Below, piece after piece: positions 11,801-23,100 of a DNA stretch of 35,807 nt; the first letter of the stretch is position 1, and each line of letters opens with the position of its first letter. The stretch covers positions 1 to 35,807 of the forward strand of contig MU616865.1 in NCBI GenBank assembly GCA_025201705.1, written 5' to 3'. This DNA comes from Dissophora ornata (taxonomy: Eukaryota > Mortierellomycota > Mortierellomycetes > Mortierellales > Mortierellaceae). The notes under the pieces are model-generated. The model had not been told where the DNA came from and made no database searches. It saw only the letters and a program-made list of their open reading frames with translations. A program made the translations under genes and the position numbers.

Positions 11801-12464
11801 GTTACGAACACGAGGAGGGAATGCCATGAGATCATACATGTATCTAGAAACGGTTAGTCAAAAGAAATATCGTGTGAGTATATTGATAGGCGGATCACGA
11901 CTCCATCTTCGAGGCAGCTGGGTATTTTGTCGAGGGCGGAATTCCTTACTGTTTGCGGAACCGAGTCATAGGCAGGTCTTTTTCCTCGAGCTGGAACTTT
12001 TTAGACTTGATCGGCTGGACAATTGGCTCAGTCAATGGCTGGGTATCCTCCTCCTCAACCAATGTCTCGACACCCTCGCCATAGACCTCTTCAGCTGTTG
12101 GATAGTACTTCTTGTCCTCGTGCAGCACAATTTGGTTTTGCGAGATATCTGATGAGGACAAGATCTCCCGAGGTTAGTCTCTGTCCAACAAGTCCTGAGG
12201 TTGGACAAAACACGAAAAAAACCGAATCTTTTGTGGATCCCAGGTTGGTTTCGATTTACCTCCAATGCGCGACAGGGCTGTACTTGTCCTAGCATTGTCC
12301 TCTTGCATGTCTGTGTCTTCTTCCTCTTCGTCTACTTCCATTTCCTGCGCCTGGCGCTGTTGCTGTTGCTGCAGCAGCTCTTCTTCCTCCTCATCGTCCT
12401 CGTCCTCGTCAGAGAGATCAGGGCCGATGTAGTTGCCGAAATCGTCATACAGTGACTCGTCCAT
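8855..12464 (-). CDS. SNU114: U5 snRNP GTPase Snu114 / EFTUD2
   Basis: EF-2-like GTPase of the U5 snRNP that governs Brr2/Prp8 action during spliceosome activation and disassembly, in the nucleus. Seven exons on the minus strand: 12464-12260, 12148-11950, 11843-11578, 11446-11072, 10982-9932, 9838-9537, 9429-8855; all phases agree and give 990 aa (human EFTUD2 is 972). The N-terminus has the family signature [19 protein letters not shown] and an acidic/Gln-rich stretch, followed by [17 protein letters not shown]. GTPase motifs: G1 GHLHHGKSS (154-162), G2 in RGVSIKS, G3 DTPGH (221-225), G4 NKVD (275-278), all intact. Later EF-2-type domains include GAxFGRV-like [49 protein letters not shown] and the C-terminal [18 protein letters not shown]. 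Introns are 89-131 nt. It is divergent from Dicer, with 1.17 kb between start codons. Confidence 0.97.
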
Positions 12465-13635
12465 GGCTGGCTATAAGGCTGAGCGAACTCGTAGGATATA
12501 GAGTATAAAGATAGGGACAGAAAGACAGACGGAGGGACGACAAACACGCGAACGCTTGTTGTGTGAGTGGATGCGAGGGATGTGAATGAATGCACCAAAG
12601 CGTCGATGACTATTATTTTTTGTTCGATTGATTGATTTTGAAATTACGTCACAGATGTGACAAATCCAAGCACGAGCTACATCTAAACTATTGTCCAAGC
12701 CTGGAGGTTGAACTTGCCCAGGACCCTCCAAATGCTGATATTGCGTGCCTTCCTCCAAAGAACCGAGGACAACATCGTAGCAAAAGAGCCTCGCACTTCA
12801 CCACCCTGGGTGGAATGCAACGTGTAGTTTGTACATCGGCCTATGCACGTTAGGCAGCACCCACTGTGCCCACGCATTGCTCTGAGATAGGACGCCATGA
12901 GTGCGACAGTAAGTGTGGGATAGCTGCCTCGGGGTGAGTAACAGCATGCTTGACAAATATCAGCACAGTGCTAAAGTCACGGGCGTGGTTTTAACAATAT
13001 GCTATCTAAGGAAATGAATAGCTAGTCTGTTTAATCAGCCTGCTTGCACAGGCACAGCGTGATCAAGTAGTGACAAAGCAATGTGCACCAGGGGTTCCAG
13101 GGGCCGCGTGAAAAAGCGAACAACAGATGTGTTACCAGCTTGTGCTTGACGCATTAAATAGCGCTGTCAGTCAAAGACTTGTGTCGCTGAAGCTTGAGCT
13201 ACACGCAAGTGTCAATGAATAAAGACAATAAGACGGTTTGGTGGCGTTCGACTGACGAGAGGTACTCTTTTGCAACGCATGGCCTACAACTGCACTTGCC
13301 TGTGCTGTTTTATTCGCAGCGGACCCCTTTTTTCATTTTTTCGGTGCCTGTATTCCTCTTGTTCACCTCTTGTTCACCTTCTGTTTTTCCCACTCGTTAT
13401 TCATCCCGACCACGTCTGCTCCAACAACCAGAGACTCAGGTATTTTGCTCTCCGACTCTTTACCTCTTTTGTTCCTTTAGTCCCAAAAACAAGGACAAAT
13501 TCTAAGCACAGCAAACGCCTTTTTATCTTTTTTTTTTCGCGCTTATCTAACGCCACAGCTGTATATCCCGTCGCATCTATCCTGTCATCTTCTCGTTACT
13601 GAGAAGACCCCTTCGTGATAATCGCCGGCAGGGCC
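12465..13635. promoter_or_regulatory. Divergent promoter region between SNU114 and Dicer
   Basis: 1.17 kb with no supported gene. It must carry the promoters of both flanking genes. The Dicer side (13300-13560) is CT-rich, typical of a leader. The Snu114 side holds a TTACGTCA box at 12644-12651. The rest shows no repeats or motifs I can name. Confidence 0.6.
12644..12651. promoter_or_regulatory. TTACGTCA, CRE/ATF-like site
   Basis: TTACGTCA resembles binding sites of fungal bZIP factors (ATF/CREB and Yap type) and is followed at once by CAGATGTGACA. It lies 180 bp upstream of the Snu114 start and 985 bp from the Dicer start. Function is inferred from the motif only. Confidence 0.3.
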
Positions 13636-16600
13636 ATGATGACACAAAGTATGTCGACATCAAAGACTGGTGCACGCTCAGCACCCGATGCTCCACGGAA
13701 ATACCAGATGGAGGTTGCCGAAAGAGCGATTAAGGGCAACGTAGTCGCCGTCTCGGACACGGGTAGTGGCAAGACCTTAATCGCTGTGATCTTGCTTAAG
13801 CATATGGTCGCCCAGGCTCGGAAGGAAGCTGCTGAGACTGGCTGTCGGGTAAAGCTTGACCTCAGAACTTTTTTTTTTTCCTTTTTTATTTTTTGAGGAG
13901 AAGTTCCATAAGTCCTCACATCCATGCAATCCATTTTCTTGGCACATCGGGCATCTAAAATAGCAAAAATTGTCCTTTTTCGTGGTCAACAAGGTGCCGC
14001 TCGTCTTTCAGCAGCAGACGTATATTGCCAGCAACAGCGATATTAAGGCTGAGGCTGTCTGCGGGGCCATGAACGTCGACACGTTTGATATGGAGATGTG
14101 GAACACGATTTTTGACAGGTGTGAACTTATTGTTCTGACTGGCCAGATCCTGTTCAACATCCTCCAACACGCCTTTCTCAAAATCCACGAGGTTGGTGCA
14201 TAACAAAACCCCCCAACCAACCAACCAACCAACCAATAATCGCCAAGTTTTGGTCCACTCACTACAAACTCTTTCATCGCCTGTTTTGGAAACAAAAAAA
14301 AAAATGCAGTGTAACCTCATCATCTTTGACGAGTGCCACCATGCCATTGGAAACCACTGCTATAGGCAAATCATGACGACCTTTTACGCCGGGGCAGACA
14401 AGGATTGTCGACCCAAGATCTTTGGTATGACGGCCTCACCACCCAAGGACAAAGGCAACAAATCTTTTTCAGCGATGTAAGTAAAGAACCCCTTTGACAA
14501 CTGCCTCTTCCCAAGCACGACGCTGAACAAAGGACCCCTCGATTTCTTTACGTTAACACGCTCTTGGGGTTCAATCCTTGTACTATGTGCAACACAATAG
14601 GGAGCTCGAGCGCACGTTGGATGCCCAGATCATAACAGCGTCGTATAACGAGGTCCTACAGTTCACACAGAAACCTAGAGAGCGCGTCGTTCGGTATAAT
14701 CAACTGGAAGAGTTATCTACGACAGACTTATATTGTGCGCAGGAAGAAGCGCTCCAACAACTCAAAGCTCTCTGTGAAAGTGACCCCAAGTTCAAGACAG
14801 TCCTTGGAGCCTTCGAATATGCCCAACTTGCGCTTGGACCCTGGTGCGCCACCAGAATCTGGAAATACGCACTCCGGGGACTTCGAGATGATTTTTTGAA
14901 CGGAGTAGGGCCGCACGTCAAAGAGCGACTCCAGCAACTTGATAAAGCAGAGACGATCGCCAAAAAAATCCAGGATGCACCCCTAGATTCTTCCTTGTCG
15001 ACTGTAAGGGAGAAGTTGAAGAAGGTTGTTGAGATTCTGCAAGAACAACGCGAGTCTGCCGGTGGGTTTTGTGCAATTATTTTTGTGGAACGTCGACCTG
15101 TGGCACATGTATTGCATGAGTTCCTATTGGAGTGCAAGCAGTTAGGCCCTGAGATTGGATTAGATTTCATTAAGGCTGCGGTGTTGACGGGCCACGGTTC
15201 TAAGGGTGACATTAGTCAACACCGGATGCAGTTGAAAGAACAACGAAGAATTTTGGACGGATTCAGAAGGGGTCATATCAATCTTTTGGTGTCAACGGAT
15301 GTCGCAGAAGAGGGTCTGGACATTGATCGATGCCGGCTCGTTATTAGGTACTGTTGATCATATTGGCTGCTAAACGTCTGTGAACTGGGCTGCTCTATTA
15401 TAGACGATGATCGCTAACTTACCCTTCAACGTACATGCCCTCATCACTACCCTTTATCTATACCAGATTCGACATCAAGAATACCCTCATCAGCCATATT
15501 CAGTCGCGTGGACGTGCTCGAGACCCTGTGTCAGAGTATATCATCATGCAACCCGTCGAAGACGCTGATCATCTCGATGCAATCAAAGCCAAGGAGAACG
15601 AGATGCGGCAATGGTGTGGGAACCTCCCCGAAGATCGTGTCATCAATCTTGGCGGAAATGATTCTGACAGCAGCGGTAATGACAGCGACCCCAGTGGCCT
15701 CGAACAGATGCGTGAGTTGGCCGATGTCGAGACAATCTATGTGGTCGAGTCGACAGGAGCCCGTATGTCATTTCATTCGGCAGTAGCACTCCTTCACCAG
15801 TACTGTGCATCTCTTCCGTCGGACGCCTATACCCAACTGCAGCCATACTTTGAGGTTAAACCCACTGTGGTTCCTGGCGAATTCGAGTGCAGAGTGACCC
15901 TCCCACCAAATGCCCCAGTCTCCGAATTCAACTCGGGACGGTTTTCAAAGAAGAGTCGGGCCAAGAACGCGGCCGCGTTTCTGGCGTGCAAGAAACTGCA
16001 CCTGCTAGGCGCCCTCAGCGATCGCTTGCTGCCTCACCGAAATAAGGTCCTCGTCGATGGCGACTTGATGGAAGAGGAGTTTGAGGAAGAGGAAGAAGGG
16101 GAAGCAGATGATGCGTCCAAAAGCCGGTCCAAAAAGTCTATGAAATCGTTCCCGATCAACCAGCCCAAGTTCTGGGATAACAAGATCGTTGCACCGACAG
16201 TTGTCTCCGAGGTGGAATCTAGAGTGGGGTGTACCCGCCTACACATGACGATTTTCACTCTGCATCTAAATCCGCCCGCTGACCATGAGCAGCTGGATGT
16301 GGAGGGGGCGGGAAGCGACTTCCGGAGTCTTTGCCTACTCACTTCTCAAGTACTTCCAAAATTTGATCCGATCCAGCTTTTCTTTGATGAGGGGTCTCGG
16401 TGGGTCAAGATGACTTCCATCGACCAGCCCATGGATCTTACCGCGCAGCAGCTGGAAGATCTACACCGGTACTGTAAGCTCCTGTACCTGAACCTCTACC
16501 GTAAGCCAGTCGAGATGGGCTCTGTAAAGGATGGAATGCCTCATATCATCGCCCCGATCAAATCCAAAGCCGATCTCTTGGCTCAAAGCGGCTCAACACC

Positions 16601-18662
16601 AGATCAATTCATCGACTGGGAGGAAGTCAAGGCAGGAGCCATCACCACCAATGCGGTCGATATAACCGAGTCGGATCTTTTGTGGGACCGCCTGAAGGAT
16701 CGTTTACTCATAGAGAAGGGTCAGATGGGTCGGCTTTACTTCACGCGCGCATTGCGGACAGATCTTACTCCCTCCTCGCCTATCCCGGATGGCATCAAAG
16801 GCAGTCGTGAGTTGGGCCAGGGTGGCAAGACGTTTGCTGAGTATTACAGGGAAACGCGAGACACCACGATCTTCAACCTGAATCAACCGTTGGTGGAGGT
16901 CAGCCGCGCACCTGGTGTTGAGGACCTCTTACAGCCCAACAAAAACAATACGAGGGCCCAGAAAGCAACCGCAGCGCGTTTCTTGGTCCCAGAGCTCGGC
17001 TTGATGTGCCCTGTCGCGGCCAGTGTGTTTCGATCGGGTTCATGGATGGTATCAGCGCTTAATCGACTGGACGGGTTGCTGTTGACCATAGATTTCACCT
17101 CCGAACTTAAACTGCCCATCAGCACTCCTCTAGCCCTCGAAGCTCTCACCACCTCTGAACTTGCCCATGCCATTAACTACCAGCGCCTGGAGTTGTTAGG
17201 CGATACCTTCTTGAAGTTTCTCACGACGCTAGATCTCTACACACGCCACTTATTCTTGGACGAAGGGCAACTCTCCATGCGACGAACTGCGATGGTCAAT
17301 AACAAGAAGCTCTACTACCACGCACGGCGCTTAAGAATGGACCGCTTCATCATCGCTCTGCGCAATGTCAATCCTCACTTTTTCGCGCCGTCTACATCCT
17401 CAGAAACTCCAAATACACCCGGGCGCCGGCTGATCTCACATAAGACGATGGCAGATCTGATTGAGTCCACATTGGGAGCAGCGTATTTTTCGGGAGGACT
17501 TGATCTTGGCTTCGAGGCTGCTGTGGCTTTGTTGGGCCCCATAGACGGCGTTAATCGATGGGAAGACTTTGGCCATACGTACTATGACCGAATCCATGCT
17601 AGCAACCCAAATCCGCGTCAATTTGTACCTCCGCCTGTATTTGGAGACTTGAGTAATGTAGAGAGATCGATTGGCTACAAGTTCACAGACCTCAAGCTCC
17701 TGGCTGAGGCTCTCACGCACGCCACGAGTCTCAGGTCTCAGACGCAGTGCTACCAACGTCTCGAATTTTTGGGAGATGCAATTCTGGACATGTTGGTGGC
17801 GAAGCACTGGGTAGAGGTCTATCCTGTAAGTGGGCCCGGCAAGATCCACTCTCTCAAGTCCGCCAGCATTAACAACCAGATCCTGGGTGTGATATGTATC
17901 CAACTCGGTCTGCACCAGCACATCCATCACATGAGCTCAGCGCTTTGCAATGACATCAACCGGGCTGTCGAAAAGCTAAATGACGCAATGGAGGACGCCA
18001 AGGGCTCGCCATCTGGAGAGCTTGAAGGGGAGTTCTGGGAAGATTTTAACTACACAAAAGTGTTGGGTGATGTTCTTGAGAGTGTCCTAGGCGCCGTCTA
18101 TGTGGATTCGAGATTCGATTTTTCCGTTGTGCAAAGAGTCTTTGATAACTGTATGTTGCCAGTCTTGCAGAAGCACTTGTCGATGGAGACTTTGAAGGGC
18201 CATCCAGTGAGTGTCTTGGTGATGCGTGTCCAACAAGACGGCTGTCAGCTATTGACGCTGCAGAACATTACGGAGCAGACGACTGGTAAGTTTGATTATT
18301 CTTCCCAATTGTCGCGGCTACAGATTTTATTATTAACATGCTCATTATATTACCATGCCATAGTTGAGTTGAAGTCCACACCAGCCTCACCAACTTCATT
18401 CACAGAATCTGATTCGTTCTGGTCGAACTCGAAGTCTGGGCCAGTCTCCAACCCTGTGCAGGAATATGCTGTGTTTATTCACGAGCAGGTGATTGCGAGT
18501 GTAACAAGCACGCAGGTCCAGGTCGCACGAAAAGAGGTGGCCAAAAAGGTGCTCGAGCTTATGGACAGGGACCCCGGGATGGTAGCAAGGTATTGCGACT
18601 GCGCAAGCAGAGTATCGAAACGAGCTAGATCGCCAGAGTCGAGTCCATCTCCTGAAGCTTAG
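13636..18662 (+). CDS. Dicer-like ribonuclease III
   Basis: Multidomain RNase III that cuts double-stranded RNA into small RNAs for silencing. Exons: 13636-13848, 13964-14191, 14310-14476, 14601-15347, 15467-18285, 18364-18662; phases agree and give 1490 aa, the usual Dicer length. Domains in order: DExD/H helicase with motif I SDTGSGKT (40-47), DECH (154-157), TASP (188-191) and motif VI QSRGRAR (464-470); DUF283 dimerisation domain (about 555-650); a divergent platform/PAZ region containing FLVPELGL; RNase IIIa with acids E1027, D1031, D1115, E1118; RNase IIIb with E1218, D1222, D1320, E1323; a C-terminal dsRNA-binding-like segment. All eight catalytic acids are intact, so an active enzyme is expected. 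I start at ATG 13636; MMTQSM also offers 13639. The last intron (78 nt) is in frame and stop-free. I cannot say whether it is DCL1 or DCL2 type. Confidence 0.95.
14213..14236. repeat. (CCAA)6 tetranucleotide repeat in Dicer intron 2
   Basis: Six perfect CCAA units inside the 118-nt intron 14192-14309. Intronic, so length change would not alter the protein. Confidence 0.9.
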
Positions 18663-18782
18663 TTTCTGAAGCTTGCATAAATACGCGTCGCGTCGAAACG
18701 CCAAACCTTAAAAAAATCAGTGGCCTGTGCAGCGCCTCCTTTTTTTCAAAGGCGAGGAGACATGAAAACATAAGAAAGTGCA

Positions 18783-18813
18783 CTCTCCAATTGTAATGAT
18801 TGCAATTGGAGAG
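18783..18813. repeat. Perfect 11-bp inverted repeat (hairpin 1)
   Basis: CTCTCCAATTG at 18783-18793 is repeated in perfect inverted form as CAATTGGAGAG at 18803-18813, leaving a 9-nt loop (TAATGATTG). It lies 120 nt after the Dicer stop codon, probably in the Dicer 3' UTR or just past it. Confidence 0.85.
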
Positions 18814-18820
18814 AATGGTA

Positions 18821-18856
18821 ATGCATGTGTGCGTTATGCATATACGCCACATGCAT
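18821..18856. repeat. 13-bp inverted repeat with one bulge (hairpin 2)
   Basis: ATGCATGTGTGCGT (18821-18834) pairs with ACGCCACATGCAT (18844-18856): thirteen base pairs with one bulged T, and a 9-nt loop TATGCATAT. It starts 7 nt after hairpin 1 and has the same loop size. Confidence 0.8.
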
Positions 18857-20149
18857 GCGTCATACGCTCTCTCGCACACCCTTTTTCGATGTTCGGTTCC
18901 TTCTCTCCTGGCCACCTCCCCGCCTCCATCGCCATGCCTCGCCAAAAAGAGAAAAGATCCACAGTAGAAAAAGAAAAAAAGTGGGGGAGGAAAGCAGGAA
19001 GAGAAAGGAGAAGAAAGAGGGAAGACCAGATGAGGAGAGAAAGTCAAAAGCGCACTTCTCTAATGCGTAGCTTGCGGTCATCGTCGGCTACATGGTGATG
19101 CCAAGCAATTTCCAAGTACTCGCCAACCTGGAATCCGAGAAAACGAGGTTGGGAGTGTGGGTGTGTGGGGGAGGGGGGGGTTACTTCCAGTTCGAGGTTA
19201 AGAAAAACCTTGCACTTGCTGGGAACCTAGACTATCACAAGCTATGCGCCAAGGACATGACTGATCTCTGGAAACGGCTATGACTAAAGTATGCCAAACT
19301 ATCGACAGGCGACGGATACCACAGCACCCCCCCCCTCGCTCTTTATTCAGCTCTTTCTTCTTTTGCTATTTTCCTTATTCCACTTTTGTGGATGGCAGTG
19401 AGGGGGTTGTTCCGCAGAGATATTATCAGCGGAATCGTTACAGAAATGAAGCTAGGATATGCTACTCCAAGGGAGTCCAGGAAACTTACCGAGGCTAGTG
19501 AGTAACAACGGCTTAGCTTTCACAATTCCTACTAACATATCACCATCCAAATCATTGCGCCGATCCCCCAGTGCAGTATAGTATTAACAACGGGGCCAGT
19601 ACGGCCACCACTGAGGACACCATATCTTTCTTTCCCAGGGCAATTGGGCAGCGATAAGAGTACAAGTATATTTTTGGCCCCAAGCAGACAAAAAAAAATA
19701 CCATGCCAGCCCCAGATCTCCACTACGCTTTTGACGGGATGAGAACCTAATTTCTCTCTGCAGCCATTTAAAAAAAAAAAAAAAACTGGGCAGCTCATAA
19801 CTAGCATGACAAAAACAGCTGCGGTGTTGCAGAGTCTGCGATAAGCATTTGGTCAAATGAATTAACATATTTCGGAAACGGTACGCTCAGGTGCGTGTTA
19901 AGCTATGTTTTTGAGAGAGTAACGATTATATATGAGAGGGTACAACACGAAAAAGGGGGAGGTTTGCTGTTAGTGTGGTGGCAGTATTGGTACAAAGGAA
20001 GAAGATAAAGAAGATAAATACAGGAAAGTTCAACCGCAAACTGTACAAAGAAAAGACAGAACTAAACTAAAAACGCGATGATAATACGAACAGTGGTGAT
20101 AAAAAAAAGTGGCACAAACTCGATCGTGTATGTTGGCCCTATAAGAATG

Positions 20150-23100
20150 TCAATGCGCCTTGTCCTCAGGACGGCGACGCACGTAAAAGAACAGATATCC
20201 CGTGCGCCCACGGCTCTTGTTCAACTCCGAGATGGGCCCGGTCTTCATCCTCTTGTCCCCATCATGATATCGCCAGTCTCCATCCGCCCCGAGATAGTCA
20301 CACACATAATGGCCATCCAACGTCGAGGACGTAACACCGGTGTGGCTGACTGCCGCCTGCAGCTGAAAGAGTCCGAGGCTCTGATCCTTCGTCTCCACCT
20401 GCGTCCTCTTAGGTGCCTTGCCCTTACCCTTGCCCCTGGACTCATTTGCTGTCGTGGGCTCCTCAGCTGGCATATGAGTGCTCGACCAAAGTTCCTCTCC
20501 AGACGGTCGACTTGGTCTGGTATACGAAAAGAAGTTCGCAGACTCTTCCTGGCTCGAGTACTGGGATGATGACTGAGATCTACACCTGCCAGACCGCAAA
20601 CTTTCAGTGTCATTAACTGAAATGGCCCGCCGCAGTGTTGGGGGAAGACTTTTGGGGCGATCCAAGGTCAAGGTGAGGGACTGAGAGCATGATCGAGTCA
20701 ATTTTGCAGATTTCTTTCCTTTCTTCCCCTTTTTGCTTTCAGGCTGTTCCGGAGAAATGTTTTCCTTGTTCTCTTCGAGATCGAGTAAGCTTCGTTTGAT
20801 CGCTTCCTCGAACTCTTTGTTCTCCTGCTCTTGCAGCTCCATTTCTCTGAGAGCTGTAGTATCCGTAGTTTCTAATGAGGCTATGATGGCCACTTTGAGA
20901 TCCTCGTCTTCGTCTTCGTCATCTTCTACGGATTTTTTGCCCTCAAAATCGTCCTTGTTTTCATCACGAGTGGTGATATTGGGCTCATTATCTGACGACA
21001 GCTTAGTTCTCTTAGAAACCCGCGCTTCATCGGGCTCTTCTGGGTGGTCATGAACATTCTTGGTAAACTCTTTGTCCGTAAATGGATTGCCTGCTCCAAA
21101 GACTTGAGGAGAATGTTTGCTGTGATCTGGATCGTTCTTCACTTTCGCTTCATCAGCATCTCCATCGCATGCGAACTCTTGCGACGCCCTCAGGGACTCC
21201 TCCATTGCCCAGAGATATTGCTCGTCCTCGCTTGGAACTTCGTAAAAAGAATATGGCTGACTCTGGAATGGAGTGCAGTAATCAAACAGAAAGTGAGTCA
21301 GAGAACTGCCAATCAATCTACACTTGAGCAGAGACAACACATCGCAAAACTTACCAGCGAGATGTCATTGAGGTCCTCCTCTTCGCTGTTTAATAAGAGT
21401 GGGTTCGTGGCAGAGCCTTGTTCTGGAGGGTCATGGAGATCCGAATTGTCGTGGTCGTAGTCGTCGTGCCCCATAGTTGTTGAATAGGAATGGAATGGGT
21501 TGTTATCATGCCTCGTAGGACTGCTCGAGGAAAACCGAGAGCTGCCAGAACTAGGGAATCCGTCACTTGGAATGTGGAGGTGGCCATGCAATTGGTCCTC
21601 ATCTGAGTACCGCGCTAATAGTGGGAGAGGATCTTCTGGAAGGAGAGCTCCTGGAGAGCAAAACTGAGCTAGATAAGAGAGACCAAATGGTGTCGTGCGA
21701 TCAGTTTTCTTTTTCTTTTCTTTTTTTTTTTTTTTTTTTTTTTTACAAAACAAGATCACTAAAGCAATCGTCTTACAGAACTCCAGGGTTTCGTCAATTG
21801 TGATACGACTTCGATTCTTGCTATAGCCGCTGTTGGGCCGTGGAGCAAAGCGCTTCAGGTGCACGACAAGGACGTCAGGGAGCTTCGAAATAGTGCGACG
21901 TACTGTAGCACTTTCTGATATGCATTGGTTGCACTGGAATGAAATCTGTTGGTCTTCAAAGACTTGTGGGAAAAGACTGCCTATGCTTATGGCCCGTTGA
22001 CTGTTCAAGGCGAGAGAACAATAACCAATGGCACTTGAATGGTTAGCGATCATACTCGGGATCAGATGGTAAGAACGGGAGTCAACTTGATGGCTCCCGC
22101 CTCACCTTGACTTGTTGGTCTCGCAGGGGGGCAACTCAAGGCGAAAGTCTTGATAATGCTCTGTGTGCACGGCTTCACCTCCACAGTCAGTGCACACTAT
22201 GGTGTGTTCAATGTCGCACTCAAACAAGCGTGACAAAGGATAGCTGATATCTGCATTTCGCTCCCGGAATTCCTGGCGTAGTTGGTTTAGGGTGTCATTG
22301 AGGAACTCGCGGGCATCGTCCTCATCCCCCACGCTACCTTTGGTTGTTTTGACAACATTGTAGGAGACTGTTTCCTCATTGACATCCACAGTCCTATTCT
22401 TGAGGTATGGAACATATGAATCGACCAGCGATCTAAAATGAATGGTTTTTTTGCTCGTGATTAGTCCAACTTTCCTTTCGGCTAACGTGCGCGGCAAAGT
22501 GCTTACACTGCTCACCTGAACAGTCCAGGCTGGACTCCTGAGAACCGGAGCCAATAAGGTTCTTGGAGGTCTTTGGCGACTGGATCAAGACAGAATAGTG
22601 CCTGAAGAACCGCAGGGATGCATCTACTGCTGTTTGAGCTGTAACTTGAGTACGCATCAGATTTGATTTTGAGATCGCCCCATCTAGGAAATCGCACGAA
22701 CTATGCTAGAGCTCAATCAATACCTTTCGGATGACGATAGGCGCTTAGATTTACGTATTCCACCCTCGCGCCCATATCTCCTGGTCCTGTCACTCATCGA
22801 GCGTAACACCCGTGGGGTCGGCACAATGGAGTGGAATTGGGGTCTAGGAAAATGGGCTGTGGAGTGAAGAGGAAGGCCAGGCGCATGTCAATACTACATG
22901 TACATGGAATCACATCGCAATATCATAATATCGCCAACATGTTTACCAGAATCACTCGAGGTAAGGCAGCCAAACTTCTCAAATTGATCGACCGCTTGGC
23001 GTAATGACTTGGATCTTCTCGGTGTTAGCGACTGTAAAAATCAATATAGCAAAGGAAACAGATGTCATCAAGAATGGTCAATGGAAGAGTCATTCAAGCA

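Larger units (their letters stand above)
18663..20149. other. Convergent intergenic region, Dicer / USP37-like
   Basis: 1.49 kb between two gene ends, so it should hold both 3' UTRs and terminators. Two strong hairpins lie 120-195 nt after the Dicer stop. Apart from these and short homopolymers (A/T runs near 19690 and 19775), I see no gene, RNA gene or mobile element. Confidence 0.6.

Noticed and set aside
20078..20616. Plus-strand frames opposite the USP37-like last exon
   Set aside because: They are antisense shadows of the His-box exon.
22797..22840. A Gly-Cys-Tyr reading (PHGCYAR) as the missing USP Cys box
   Set aside because: It ends in TGA two codons later, lacks the Asn and AVLQ context, and is out of phase with the neighbouring exons.
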